DNA from: Martelella alba
GTDB taxonomy: Bacteria; Pseudomonadota; Alphaproteobacteria; Rhizobiales; Rhizobiaceae
Length of the DNA: 64,000 nucleotides
Reading direction: 5' to 3'
Assembly: GCF_006516955.1 (NCBI RefSeq)
Contig: NZ_VHLG01000004.1
Span: 372,001 to 436,000 of the forward strand
Positions within the stretch are counted from its first letter, which is position 1. Each line of letters begins with the position of its first letter. Made by a program: the position numbers and the translations under genes. Below the pieces are notes generated by a model. It was not told the DNA's origin, made no database searches, and was given only the letters and a program-made list of their open reading frames with translations. Below, in pieces: positions 55,427-64,000 of the stretch.

Positions 55427-57124
55427 ATGGGTCAATTGGCTTCTGGCTTGGCCGAGACATGGCGCTATGCTGGTCTTGTTGTGCGCGAGACATGGCTGCG
55501 GACCACGCGCCGCGGCGCCATTGGAAGGCTGACCGCAATCAGCTTTGGTGGCACGCCGCCAAATCGCCTTCTTGTCGCTCCGACGGACCTGCATGCCGCC
55601 GATCCGATTGAGGCGGATCACCTCTTGTCCGGTATATTTTCCCTTGCCGATGGCGTTCTGGAGACGGATGGCGCCTCGCCCTTCGAACTCGAACCGCCCA
55701 CGGAAGCTTTTGCCGAAGCGCTTATGAGCTTTTCCTGGCTCAGGCAGTTGCGCGCACGCCGTGACGAGGAAACAGGCCTTTACGCCCGTCAGATGGTGTT
55801 GAGTTTCCTGCGCCATCACGGCCGCATTTCAGGCCCGGCCTGGCAAACGGACGTGGTGGCGAGGCGGCTGATTGCGCTTCTTTCGCATTCCACGGTGATC
55901 CTGCGTGGTGCCGATACCGGTTTTTATCGCCGCTTCCTTAAGGCGATTGGCCGGCATGAGAGACATCTGCGCGCCGAATGGCGCACAATGCCGATTGGTG
56001 AGACCCGGCTGAACACGGCGATTGCGCTGGCCATGGCCTCGATCTGCGTTGATCTTCCCGAGACCCGGCGCAATGCAGCGGCCCGGCGACTGGATTTTGA
56101 GCTGGAGAGCCAGATCCTGGCCGATGGCGGCCATGTATCGCGCAACCCGCAAGTGCTGCTCAGGCTTTTGTTCGAACTGCTGCCGCTGCGCCAGACCTAT
56201 ATCAACCTCAACCTGCCACTGCCGAAGCGCCTGGTACCCGCCATTGACCGGATCTACCCGGCATTGCGTTTCTTCCGCCATCGCGATGGCGATCTCGCCT
56301 TGTTCAACAGTGCAACACCAACGCTTGCGACCGAGCTTTCAGCGATCCTTCGCTATGATGAAAGCGGCGGCCACCCCTTCAGGGCGCTGCCGCATACGGG
56401 CTTTCACCGGCTGGAAGCGGGTGCCACCGTGGTGATTGTCGATACCGGCGAGCCGCTGTCGATCGAATTGTCAAAAACCGCCCATGCCGGTGCAAGCGCC
56501 TTTGAAATGTCTGCAGGCAGCAGCCGTTTCGTGGTCAATTCAGGCCTGCCGCATTTCGCCAGCGCCGAGATCCGCTCTGCGGTGCGGGCAACGGCAGCCC
56601 ATTCGGCGGTGACGCTGGAAAACACCTCCTCCATGCGGTTTTCGCATTCCGATTACCTCGGCCCCGTAGCGACGAGCGGCGTCTCCATCGTGGAAGTCGC
56701 CCGCGAAAGCGATGCTGATGGTGAAGACCAGCTTCGCATGCGCCATGACGGCTATCTCGGCCGTTTCGGCCTGTTCTGCCGCCGCACAATCTCATTGTCG
56801 GCCGATGGCGGGCGGCTGACCGGGCGCGACAGCTTCACCCGCAAAGCCGGCGGCCCGCCGCCTGAAAATGAAGAAGCGATCGCCGTTGCCCGCTTCCACA
56901 TTCATCCCTCGATCTGGATCACCCGCGAAAGCGAAAGCGAGATACTGCTGACGGCCCCTGACAGTACGAGCTTTTTGTTCTCCGTGCCGGGCGCAAATGC
57001 CGATATCGAAGACGATGTCTTCTTCGCCTCCTCTGCCGGACCGCGCCCCTCGCGCCAGATCGCGGTCCCGTTCCGGCTCGGTACTTCGCCCGAAATTCTC
57101 TGGACTTTCGAAAGACAGAGCTGA
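55427..57124 (+). CDS. Heparinase II/III family protein
   Basis: A 565-residue protein with an alpha/alpha-toroid N-terminal part (residues about 60-280, Leu/Arg-rich helices) and a C-terminal beta-sandwich of the heparinase II/III type (PF07940). That sandwich contains GFHRLEAGATVVIVDTGEPL, ASAFEMSAGSSRFVVNSGLP, HSAVTLENTSSM, VARFHIHPSIWITRES and LLTAPDSTSFLF. No signal peptide is seen. Polysaccharide lyases of the family act on uronic acid polymers; substrate and activity here are unknown. Its place between rsmB and purH is conserved in Rhizobiales as I recall. Confidence 0.86.
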   Translation: MGQLASGLAETWRYAGLVVRETWLRTTRRGAIGRLTAISFGGTPPNRLLVAPTDLHAADPIEADHLLSGIFSLADGVLETDGASPFELEPPTEAFAEALMSFSWLRQLRARRDEETGLYARQMVLSFLRHHGRISGPAWQTDVVARRLIALLSHSTVILRGADTGFYRRFLKAIGRHERHLRAEWRTMPIGETRLNTAIALAMASICVDLPETRRNAAARRLDFELESQILADGGHVSRNPQVLLRLLFELLPLRQTYINLNLPLPKRLVPAIDRIYPALRFFRHRDGDLALFNSATPTLATELSAILRYDESGGHPFRALPHTGFHRLEAGATVVIVDTGEPLSIELSKTAHAGASAFEMSAGSSRFVVNSGLPHFASAEIRSAVRATAAHSAVTLENTSSMRFSHSDYLGPVATSGVSIVEVARESDADGEDQLRMRHDGYLGRFGLFCRRTISLSADGGRLTGRDSFTRKAGGPPPENEEAIAVARFHIHPSIWITRESESEILLTAPDSTSFLFSVPGANADIEDDVFFASSAGPRPSRQIAVPFRLGTSPEILWTFERQS

Positions 57125-57318
57125 ATTTGGCAGAAGCGGTTCCTAAAGCGCCAAAGGCGTGATAACGCCATGTCCGGAAGATGACGGGCGGGCAACGGGC
57201 AGAACCCTGCTGCCGGGATCAGATCACCGAACCGCTCCATTTGTCTCATGTCCTGCAATTCCCGACAGGCTTTGACGGCCTGTTTCGGCTGATGAATTGC
57301 CCGAAGAAGGAAAGTGCC

Positions 57319-58935
57319 ATGGCTGTTGCCTCGAAGAAAATCCCCGCCCCGGATCTCGTGACCGTGAAGACCGCGCTTCTGTCCGTCTCTGACAAGGCCG
57401 GTATTGTCGATTTTGCCCGGGCGCTTTCAGCGCGCGGCGTCAAGCTTCTGTCCACCGGCGGCACCCACAAGGCGCTTTCCGCAGCCGGCCTTGATGTCAC
57501 CGATGTTTCCGAGGTCACCGGCTTTCCCGAAATCATGGATGGCCGCGTCAAGACGCTGCATCCCAATGTTCATGGCGGCCTCCTCGCCATTCGCGATGAT
57601 GTTGAGCATCAGACCGCGATGAAGGAACACGGCATTGAGGGGATCGATCTCGCCGTCATCAATCTCTATCCCTTCGAAGAGGTGCGCGCTGCCGGCGGTG
57701 ACTATCCGACAACGGTGGAAAACATTGATATCGGCGGCCCGGCGATGATCCGCGCGGCGGCCAAGAACCATGCCTATGTGACCGTCATCACCGATCCGGC
57801 CGATTATGCTGAGGTCACCGCCGCGCTTGAGGCCGGTCACGGCAAGATCGGCTACCAGCTGCGCCAGCAGCTCGCCGCCCGCGCCTATGCCCGCACCGCC
57901 GCCTATGACGCGACGATTTCGCGCTGGTTTGCCGAGACCCTGGAAATAGAGACCCCGCGCAATTTCTCGCTCGGAGGCACGCTGGCCCAGGAAATGCGCT
58001 ATGGCGAAAACCCGCATCAGCATGCTTCCTTCTACGTGACGGGCGACAAGCGTCCGGGCGTCGCCAATGCTGTCCAGCATCAGGGCAAGCAGCTTTCCTA
58101 CAATAATATCAACGATACCGATGCCGCTTTCGAACTGGTTGCCGAGTTTGACCCGACGCTCTCGCCAGCCTGCGCCATCATCAAACATGCCAATCCTTGC
58201 GGTGTCGCCCGTGCAGCAACGCTGAAGGAGGCCTATGGCCGTGCCCTTGCCTGTGACAGCCAGTCGGCCTTTGGCGGCATCGTCGCCCTCAACCAGGCGC
58301 TCGATGCTGAAACGGCAACCGAAATCGTCAAGCTTTTCACCGAAGTGATCATCGCACCGGAAGCCTCCGACGAAGCCAAGGCAATCATCGCGGCGAAGAA
58401 AAACCTGCGCCTTCTGACCACCGGCGGCCTGCCCGATCCGCGCGCCAGGGGCTTCAACCTGCGCACTGTTGCCGGCGGCTTCCTGGTTCAGGGGCGCGAC
58501 AATGCCATGATCGATGCAATCGAGCTGAAGGTCGTGACCGAACGTGCGCCAAGCGAAAAGGAACTGGAAGACCTGAAAATGGCCTTCGCCATCGCCAAGC
58601 ACGTCAAGTCAAACGCCATCGTCTATGTCAAGGACGGTCAGACAGCCGGTATTGGCGCCGGTCAGATGAGCCGGATCGATTCCGCCCGTATCGCCGCCAT
58701 CAAGGCTGAGGAAGCTGCAAAGACAGCGGGCTGGGCCGAACCGATGACCAGGGGATCGGCAGTTGCCTCGGAAGCCTTCTTCCCCTTCGCCGATGGCCTG
58801 CTTTCAGCCATTGCCGCCGGCGCCACCTCGGTGATCCAGCCGGGCGGCTCGATCCGCGACCAGGAAGTGATCGACGCAGCCAATGAACATGGCGTCGCCA
58901 TGGTCTTCACCGGCGTCAGGACCTTCCGCCACTAA
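57319..58935 (+). CDS. purH: Bifunctional AICAR transformylase / IMP cyclohydrolase
   Basis: PurH catalyses the last two steps of purine synthesis, using 10-formyl-THF. The 538-residue protein has the IMP cyclohydrolase (MGS-like) domain first ([68 protein letters not shown]). The transformylase domain has [13 protein letters not shown] [35 protein letters not shown] and [23 protein letters not shown]. The start at 57319 gives the normal length; the 190-bp leader shows no clear riboswitch. Confidence 0.96.
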   Translation: MAVASKKIPAPDLVTVKTALLSVSDKAGIVDFARALSARGVKLLSTGGTHKALSAAGLDVTDVSEVTGFPEIMDGRVKTLHPNVHGGLLAIRDDVEHQTAMKEHGIEGIDLAVINLYPFEEVRAAGGDYPTTVENIDIGGPAMIRAAAKNHAYVTVITDPADYAEVTAALEAGHGKIGYQLRQQLAARAYARTAAYDATISRWFAETLEIETPRNFSLGGTLAQEMRYGENPHQHASFYVTGDKRPGVANAVQHQGKQLSYNNINDTDAAFELVAEFDPTLSPACAIIKHANPCGVARAATLKEAYGRALACDSQSAFGGIVALNQALDAETATEIVKLFTEVIIAPEASDEAKAIIAAKKNLRLLTTGGLPDPRARGFNLRTVAGGFLVQGRDNAMIDAIELKVVTERAPSEKELEDLKMAFAIAKHVKSNAIVYVKDGQTAGIGAGQMSRIDSARIAAIKAEEAAKTAGWAEPMTRGSAVASEAFFPFADGLLSAIAAGATSVIQPGGSIRDQEVIDAANEHGVAMVFTGVRTFRH

Positions 58936-59044
58936 AGCCGCAGGCGATTGGGCGGCATCGTCCGGAACGCTCGATTATTTTCTTTGAAGCGTCGGGATAT
59001 CGAAAAACCGGTAGCCACCTTTTCGCCCGGCGCTTCACGACCGA

Positions 59045-60439
59045 TCAGCGGCCGGGGGCTCTGCCCCCGTCCCGTCCGACTGTCAGGAAAATGGCAAGCC
59101 CGCCAAGCAGGAAGATGATGATCGTCGCCATGCCGGCACTGGCCGAACCCGTAAGCCCGGTGACAATGGCAAAGGCGCCCGTACCAAGAAAGCTGGTAAT
59201 GCGCCCGGTCAGCGAATAGAGGCCAAAATAGCGCCCGGCCTCGGAAACCGGTACAGTGCTGGCCAGGAACGCGCGCGAGGCGGCCTGCACCGGCCCGAAA
59301 GCAAGCCCGATCAGCAGGGCAAAGCCGATACAGATCTTCTCTGCACCCGAGTCGAACAGCGCGCCGGTATCGGAAGGCATGGCAAACAGCCCGAACAGCA
59401 TCCCATCCTTCGACATTGATACGAAACCAATGGTGGCGAAGACCAGGATCATCAGCGACACCAGAACCATGGCCCGGGCGGTGAGATGTCTGGAAAGCGC
59501 GGCGGCAATGAAACAGCCGGCAAGGGCAGACAGGTTGATCAGAATGCCGAACAGACCGATCTCCACCACATTCCAGCCAAACAGCGCTGCGGCAAAGGCA
59601 GGTCCAAGCGTCAAAAGTGCGTTGACGCCGTCCATATAGAGCATGCGCGCAATCAGAAACCGAAAGGTGCTCCGCCGTTTCGACAGGACGGAAACCGTCT
59701 GCCGAAGATCGGCAAGGCCAGTTTTCAAGGCCGTTTTCAGCGGCAGTGATCTGGTGGGATCCGGTGTAAACAGAAACAGCGGCATCAGGAAAATGAAGTA
59801 CCACAATGCCGAAAGCGGCCCCGTCAACCGTTCCGCGTCACCACTCGCCGGGTTGAGGCCGAACAGCGGTTCAAGCCCGATCATGGTCACGCCGCTTTTC
59901 GGATCAGCCGACATGAACAGAACGAAGAAGACAAGCGGGATCATGCCACCGAGATAACCGACGCCCCAGGCGATGTTAGAGACGCGGTTGACCGCCTCTT
60001 CCGGCACCAGACGCGGCAGCATGGAATCGTTGAACACCACCGATAGTTCAGCCGCCACCGTCGCGATGACAATCATCAGCGCCGGCCAGAAATAGCCTGT
60101 TCCAGGCGCAGCAACCCAGAGCATGGCAAGACTTGCCATCTGGAAGATCGCCAGAAAACCGATCCAGCGCTTATTGGCGCCGGTCCGGTCCGAAATTGCA
60201 CCGGCCAAAGGAGCCATGACCGCAAGCAGAATGCCGGCAATGGTTGCAGCATGCGCCCAGATCTCCTGCCCGGCGACGGGATCACTGCCAAGCCGGGTGA
60301 CGAAATAGGGCCCGAAGATAAACGTGATGATGATCGTGAAGAAAGGCTGTGCTGCCCAGTCGAAAAGCATCCAGCCCATCAGGCCAAGCTGGCCAGCTTC
60401 CGTTGGCAATGCAGCTGCATCTTCCTCCAAAATCGCCAT
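59045..60439 (-). CDS. MFS transporter, UMF1/Atg22-like
   Basis: A 464-residue polytopic membrane protein with about twelve hydrophobic helices. The N-terminus GLMGWMLFDWAAQPFFTIIITFIFGPYF and the loop APLAGAISDRTGANKRWI mark the UMF1 (Atg22-like) branch of the major facilitator superfamily. The C-terminal loop GFALLIGLAFGPVQAASRAFLA and FGLYSLTGRITSFLGTG also fit. Its substrate is unknown; family members are tied to amino-acid efflux in yeast. It is convergent with purH and downstream of the GDH gene on the same strand. Confidence 0.88.
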   Translation of the reverse strand: MAILEEDAAALPTEAGQLGLMGWMLFDWAAQPFFTIIITFIFGPYFVTRLGSDPVAGQEIWAHAATIAGILLAVMAPLAGAISDRTGANKRWIGFLAIFQMASLAMLWVAAPGTGYFWPALMIVIATVAAELSVVFNDSMLPRLVPEEAVNRVSNIAWGVGYLGGMIPLVFFVLFMSADPKSGVTMIGLEPLFGLNPASGDAERLTGPLSALWYFIFLMPLFLFTPDPTRSLPLKTALKTGLADLRQTVSVLSKRRSTFRFLIARMLYMDGVNALLTLGPAFAAALFGWNVVEIGLFGILINLSALAGCFIAAALSRHLTARAMVLVSLMILVFATIGFVSMSKDGMLFGLFAMPSDTGALFDSGAEKICIGFALLIGLAFGPVQAASRAFLASTVPVSEAGRYFGLYSLTGRITSFLGTGAFAIVTGLTGSASAGMATIIIFLLGGLAIFLTVGRDGGRAPGR

Positions 60440-60512
60440 GATCTGCCCCAGATATTCGTCTCTTTTCTCAGGCCTTACATGCTTTATTTGTCAAATGATA
60501 GATCTTCGCATG

Positions 60513-60558
60513 CGGCATATCGGGTGAAAAGCTAAAACTATTTTCGCCCGATATGCCG
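60513..60558. repeat. Large inverted repeat between MFS and GDH genes
   Basis: 12-bp perfect arms CGGCATATCGGG / CCCGATATGCCG (60513-60524 with 60547-60558) enclose an AAAA / TTTT pair and a central loop. It lies 12 bp past the GDH stop, so it probably ends that transcript; there is no T-run. Confidence 0.7.
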
Positions 60559-60569
60559 GAGCCAGGGAT

Positions 60570-63500
60570 CTAGACCGAAAGCTCGCGTGCCATATCCGAC
60601 AGCAGACCGGCTGCCACCGTGATACGCGCCAGCGAGATATCACCACTCTCGACGAGCTGGGCAAGCTGCTCGGTGATCTGATCGATCCGCACCGCATATG
60701 CGGATTTCAGCGTCGTCACCGGTTCGCTTTCCTCTCCATAACGCAGCAGGGCGATGGCAGCGAGGTCACGCCGCGCCGCAGAAATCTGGTCCATGGAGCG
60801 CAGCAGCGCCATGCTTTCATAAAAATCCGAAAGCGAAATCCGGCTGGCGGACGTCAAAAGTGCCGAAACACCGAAGGCGCGCGTCACGGTGAAATAGGTG
60901 TCCGCTGCCTTCTCCAGTGACACATCCGCCCGTCTGGCAATCTGCAATGCCTCAGGAACGAACAGCATGGCGACGTGACGGGCGATATTGTCGGCGATCT
61001 CATCCGGCACCCCCGCCTTGGCCCAGCTGGCCCGCTGATCATGCAGCCATTGTGCCCGCGCATCGGGCAACAGCGTATCGGCATGATCGCGGAAGATCAA
61101 AAGGGCCTGCGAAAGCTGCGCGATGGCTGCGGGAATATCGCCATCGGCAAGGCCGTTCTTCAGGAGAAGGTGGGTCAGCACGCTGTAAAGATAGCGCAGC
61201 CTGGCATAGAGCGCATTCTGCACCGCGCCATCGACCTGGCCATCAAGACTGTCGACCGACTGCCACAGCGCTTCCAGCCCGAAACCGTCACGCACGATGA
61301 TCGCGGCCCTGACCACCTGTTCCGGTGTCATGGCGGTCGCATCGCAGGCCTCGATAATAAAGGAGGCACCGCCGCGATTGATCACATCATTGGCAAGCCG
61401 CGTCGAAATGATTTCGCGCCGCAGCCGGTGGCTCACGATATCCTCGGCAAAGGTCTCACGCATGCGCGCCGGGAAATAGGCCGAAAGCGTCTCGGCGAAA
61501 TAGGGCTCATCCGGCAGATCACTGGCGAGGATCTGGTCAAACAGTACGATCTTGGCATAGGACAGAAGCACGGCGATTTCCGGCCGTGTCAGACGCTGCC
61601 CGGCCTGGCGTCGCGCCTTCAGCCCGGCACGGTCCGGCAGGGTCTCGACCTTGCGATCAAGCTGACCGGCCTTTTCCAGCACATCCATCATCCGCGAAAG
61701 CGACAGGACGCCGTTGTCTCCTTCATCAAGGGTCAGCGAGATGGACAGCGTCTGGCGATAATTGTTTTCGAGGCAAATGGCTGCAACGTCATCGGTCATG
61801 GCCACCAGAAGCTCATCACGATCGGCACGGCCGAGCCGGTCCGCCCGCATGGCCGAGGCAAGGGCAATCTTGATATTGACCTCGACGTCGGAGCAGTTCA
61901 CCCCGGCTGAATTATCGATCGCATCGGAATTCGAGCGGCCACCCTTCAGCCCGTAGGCTATGCGGCCCTTCTGGGTGACACCGAGATTGGCGCCCTCGCC
62001 GATCACTTTGGCACCGACCTCATCGGCATTGATGCGGATCGCATCATTGGCGCGGTCGCCGGCCGCTGCATTGCTTTCCTCCGCCGCCTTCACATAGGTG
62101 CCAATACCGCCAAACCAGAGCAGGTCCACCGGCGCCTTGAGGATCGCCGTCATGATCTCGAACGGCGTGTACTGGCCCGGAGCCAGACCGATGGCCGTAG
62201 CCGCTTCCGGCGAAAGCGTCGCCGATTTCAGCTGGCGCGAGATGATGGTGCCGCCCTGAGACAGGCAGGCAACATTATAGTCCTGCCAGCTGGAGCGCGG
62301 CAGTTCGAAAAGCCGCTTGCGCTCGGCAAAGCCGATCGCCGGATCCGGGGCCGGATCGATGAAAATATCGCGGTGATCGAAGGCGGCCACAAGCCGTGTC
62401 TGTTCCGACAGCAGCATGCCGTTGCCGAACACATCGCCCGACATGTCCCCAACGCCGATCGCGGTGAAGGGTGTTTTCTGGATGTCGATATTCATCTCGC
62501 GGAAATGGCGTTTCACCGCTTCCCAGGCGCCGCGGGCGGTAATCCCCATCTTCTTGTGGTCATAGCCAGCCGAACCGCCAGAAGCGAAAGCATCACCAAG
62601 CCAGAACCCCGCCTCGTCTGCAAGACCATTGGCGGTGTCGGAGAAAGTCGCTGTTCCCTTGTCGGCTGCAACCACGAAATAGGGATCATCACCGTCTCGT
62701 CTGACGGTCGACGCCGGCGGCAACACCGCCTGACCATCAATATTATCGGTGACGGACAGCAATGTGCGGATATAGCTCTTATAGGCCTCCCGCCCGGCTT
62801 CAAACACGGCCTCGCGGCTGCCACCTGCCGGCAGGCGGCGCGGAAAGAAGCCACCCTTGGCACCCACCGGCACGATCACGGCATTCTTGACCTGCTGAGC
62901 CTTGACCAGGCCCAAAACCTCGGTGCGATAATCCTGGCCGCGATCCGACCAGCGCAAACCGCCGCGGGCAACCGGCCCGAAACGAAGATGCACACCCTCG
63001 ACCTCGGCACCATAGACAAAGATTTCACGGAAAGGACGCGGCGCCGGCAGGATCGAGATCGAACGCGAGGCAAATTTCAGCGCCAGATTGGCCGGCGCCC
63101 CGCCCGTGGCGCTGCGCTGGAAATAATTGGTGCGCAGCGTGGCATCGATCAGCTTGACATAGAGCCGGAGGATCCGGTCATCATCGAGGCTCGGCACAGC
63201 GGCAAGCCCTTCATCGATGGCTTTGTGAAGCCGGCCGAGCCATTCCTGCCGTTCGGCCTCGCCCGGGCCGGGAGTGAAGCTTGCCGCAAACAGCGCAAAC
63301 AATGAACGGGCCAGCTGCGGATAGAGGCAGAGCGACTGGGCGATATAATCCTGCGTGTAGTTGATGCCAGCCTGACGCATATATTGGGCATAGACGCGCA
63401 GCACATTGGCTTCGCCCGCTTCCAGCCCTGCGACCAGAACCAGCCGGTTGAAGCTGTCATTATCGATGACACCGGACAGTACATCCATGAAAGCGCGTTC

Positions 63501-64000
63501 CAGACGCGCAGCATCGGCGACAAGATCAACCGGCGTCAAAGCCTCGACCATCAGTTCCATGTCATGCAGCACCAGATCGCCCGGCGGATCGAAACCATTA
63601 TCCAGCGTCAGATCAAATGTACGTTCGGACAAAACCGTAAAACCGAGATTTTCAAGCAGCGGCACACGTTGCGACAGAGCGAGCGGCCCGCCAGCCTTGA
63701 AGATCTTCAAACGCAGTTCATCAGCGCTGTCACCGTCAGCCGGACGGTAAAAGGCAATCCGCGGCGCCCCGCTCTCGCCAGCCGCAACGATGCGATCAAG
63801 ATCGGCCACCGCCTCGTCAGGCCGAAAGGCGGCACGATAGGCTTCCGATACACCAAGCCGCACCGCGCCCGGCCCGGCGAGATGGCGGAAGCGCTCGCTC
63901 CAGTCGGAGGCAAGATTGGTAACCGTCTCTTCCAGCACAGCCTGGGGGATCTCCGGGGTTTTCTCGGCCTTGTGCCGCGCAATAATGAAATGCACACGCG
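60570..64000 (-). CDS. NAD-dependent glutamate dehydrogenase, large (180 kDa) type, C-terminal part
   Basis: Only the C-terminal 1143 or so residues lie in the window; the frame is open to the window end, and the family is about 1600 residues. It oxidises glutamate to 2-oxoglutarate and ammonia. Catalytic-domain motifs are readable: GGLRWSDRGQDYRTEVLGLVKAQQVKNAVIVPVGAKGGFF (key pieces given), VAADKGTATFSDTANGLADE, GVGDMSGDVFGNGM and ADEVGAKVIGEGANLG. A long helical C-terminal region follows (SLDGQVDGAVQNALYARLRYLYS and beyond). It would work in the opposite direction to gltBD in glutamate turnover. Confidence 0.93.
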   Translation of the reverse strand, partial: RVHFIIARHKAEKTPEIPQAVLEETVTNLASDWSERFRHLAGPGAVRLGVSEAYRAAFRPDEAVADLDRIVAAGESGAPRIAFYRPADGDSADELRLKIFKAGGPLALSQRVPLLENLGFTVLSERTFDLTLDNGFDPPGDLVLHDMELMVEALTPVDLVADAARLERAFMDVLSGVIDNDSFNRLVLVAGLEAGEANVLRVYAQYMRQAGINYTQDYIAQSLCLYPQLARSLFALFAASFTPGPGEAERQEWLGRLHKAIDEGLAAVPSLDDDRILRLYVKLIDATLRTNYFQRSATGGAPANLALKFASRSISILPAPRPFREIFVYGAEVEGVHLRFGPVARGGLRWSDRGQDYRTEVLGLVKAQQVKNAVIVPVGAKGGFFPRRLPAGGSREAVFEAGREAYKSYIRTLLSVTDNIDGQAVLPPASTVRRDGDDPYFVVAADKGTATFSDTANGLADEAGFWLGDAFASGGSAGYDHKKMGITARGAWEAVKRHFREMNIDIQKTPFTAIGVGDMSGDVFGNGMLLSEQTRLVAAFDHRDIFIDPAPDPAIGFAERKRLFELPRSSWQDYNVACLSQGGTIISRQLKSATLSPEAATAIGLAPGQYTPFEIMTAILKAPVDLLWFGGIGTYVKAAEESNAAAGDRANDAIRINADEVGAKVIGEGANLGVTQKGRIAYGLKGGRSNSDAIDNSAGVNCSDVEVNIKIALASAMRADRLGRADRDELLVAMTDDVAAICLENNYRQTLSISLTLDEGDNGVLSLSRMMDVLEKAGQLDRKVETLPDRAGLKARRQAGQRLTRPEIAVLLSYAKIVLFDQILASDLPDEPYFAETLSAYFPARMRETFAEDIVSHRLRREIISTRLANDVINRGGASFIIEACDATAMTPEQVVRAAIIVRDGFGLEALWQSVDSLDGQVDGAVQNALYARLRYLYSVLTHLLLKNGLADGDIPAAIAQLSQALLIFRDHADTLLPDARAQWLHDQRASWAKAGVPDEIADNIARHVAMLFVPEALQIARRADVSLEKAADTYFTVTRAFGVSALLTSASRISLSDFYESMALLRSMDQISAARRDLAAIALLRYGEESEPVTTLKSAYAVRIDQITEQLAQLVESGDISLARITVAAGLLSDMARELSV

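Noticed and set aside
57125..57318. Possible ZTP or other riboswitch upstream of purH
   Set aside because: I looked for the conserved pfl-motif segments and did not find them. A structure-based search would be needed to exclude a divergent form.
57427..58602. A 391-codon minus-strand frame opposite purH
   Set aside because: Antisense to purH; composition is the mirror of its codons and no motif is recognisable.

Overview
The window is a GC-rich stretch of a chromosome from an alphaproteobacterium of the order Hyphomicrobiales, most like a Rhizobiaceae relative such as Rhizobium, Hoeflea or Martelella. I cannot fix the genus. The evidence is an mmgR/alpha-r8 small RNA next to hisN, a ROSE-type RNA thermometer before hsp20, a cpdR / tRNA-Val / N-formylglutamate amidohydrolase neighbourhood, a YqjD/YqjE pair, and the rsmB / heparinase-like / purH order.

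Layout. 1-1263: AT-richer remnant of an integrative element at tRNA-Ser(GGA), with an internally deleted integrase. 1538-2188: msrA. 2450-10502: one-strand nucleoside regulon made of a BMP-type ABC importer, cdd, purine nucleoside phosphorylase, deoC and deoA. 10496-15498: usg, two aldo-keto reductases, a YqjD/YqjE pair, a small conserved protein and purU. 15783-18637: an exported GH5 enzyme and the divergent epmA and efp genes. 18913-24033: a periplasmic 5'-nucleotidase, a small exported peptide, hemH and an SPFH/NfeD pair. 24042-26906: kdsD, an esterase-like hydrolase and galU. 27071-33806: gltB, a YbjQ-like gene and gltD. 34428-35477: ltaE. 35656-38225: a bufferin-type copper RiPP operon (bufABCD). 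38521-42954: hsp20, a lipase-like hydrolase, hisN, mmgR, an N-formylglutamate amidohydrolase and cpdR. 43050-51686: tRNA-Val, gntK, a LacI regulator and an alpha-glycoside ABC importer with a GH31 alpha-xylosidase. 51987-58935: a thermonuclease, an SDH assembly factor, htpX, rsmB, a heparinase II/III-like protein and purH. 59045-64000: an MFS transporter and an NAD-glutamate dehydrogenase cut by the window end.

Two items stand out. The first is the complete four-gene bufferin operon: an exported Cys-rich precursor, an MNIO/DUF692 modifying enzyme, a DUF2063 partner and a DoxX membrane protein. The second is a dispersed element of about 205-209 bp, present three times (20582-20790, 38258-38466, 51733-51936). 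It has TCAG...CTGA terminal inverted repeats and internal palindromes. Each copy sits just after a gene's terminator hairpin and is flanked on both sides by copies of that gene's own hairpin. This looks like a MITE-like element that targets transcription terminators and duplicates the hairpin on insertion.

Metabolically, the window links nucleoside salvage (importer, deaminase, phosphorylases, aldolase; periplasmic 5'-nucleotidase), nitrogen assimilation and glutamate turnover (gltBD, glutamate dehydrogenase), plant-polymer sugar use (GH5, GH31 with its importer) and stress handling (msrA, hsp20, htpX, bufferin). All assignments come from reading the sequence; no database search was run.
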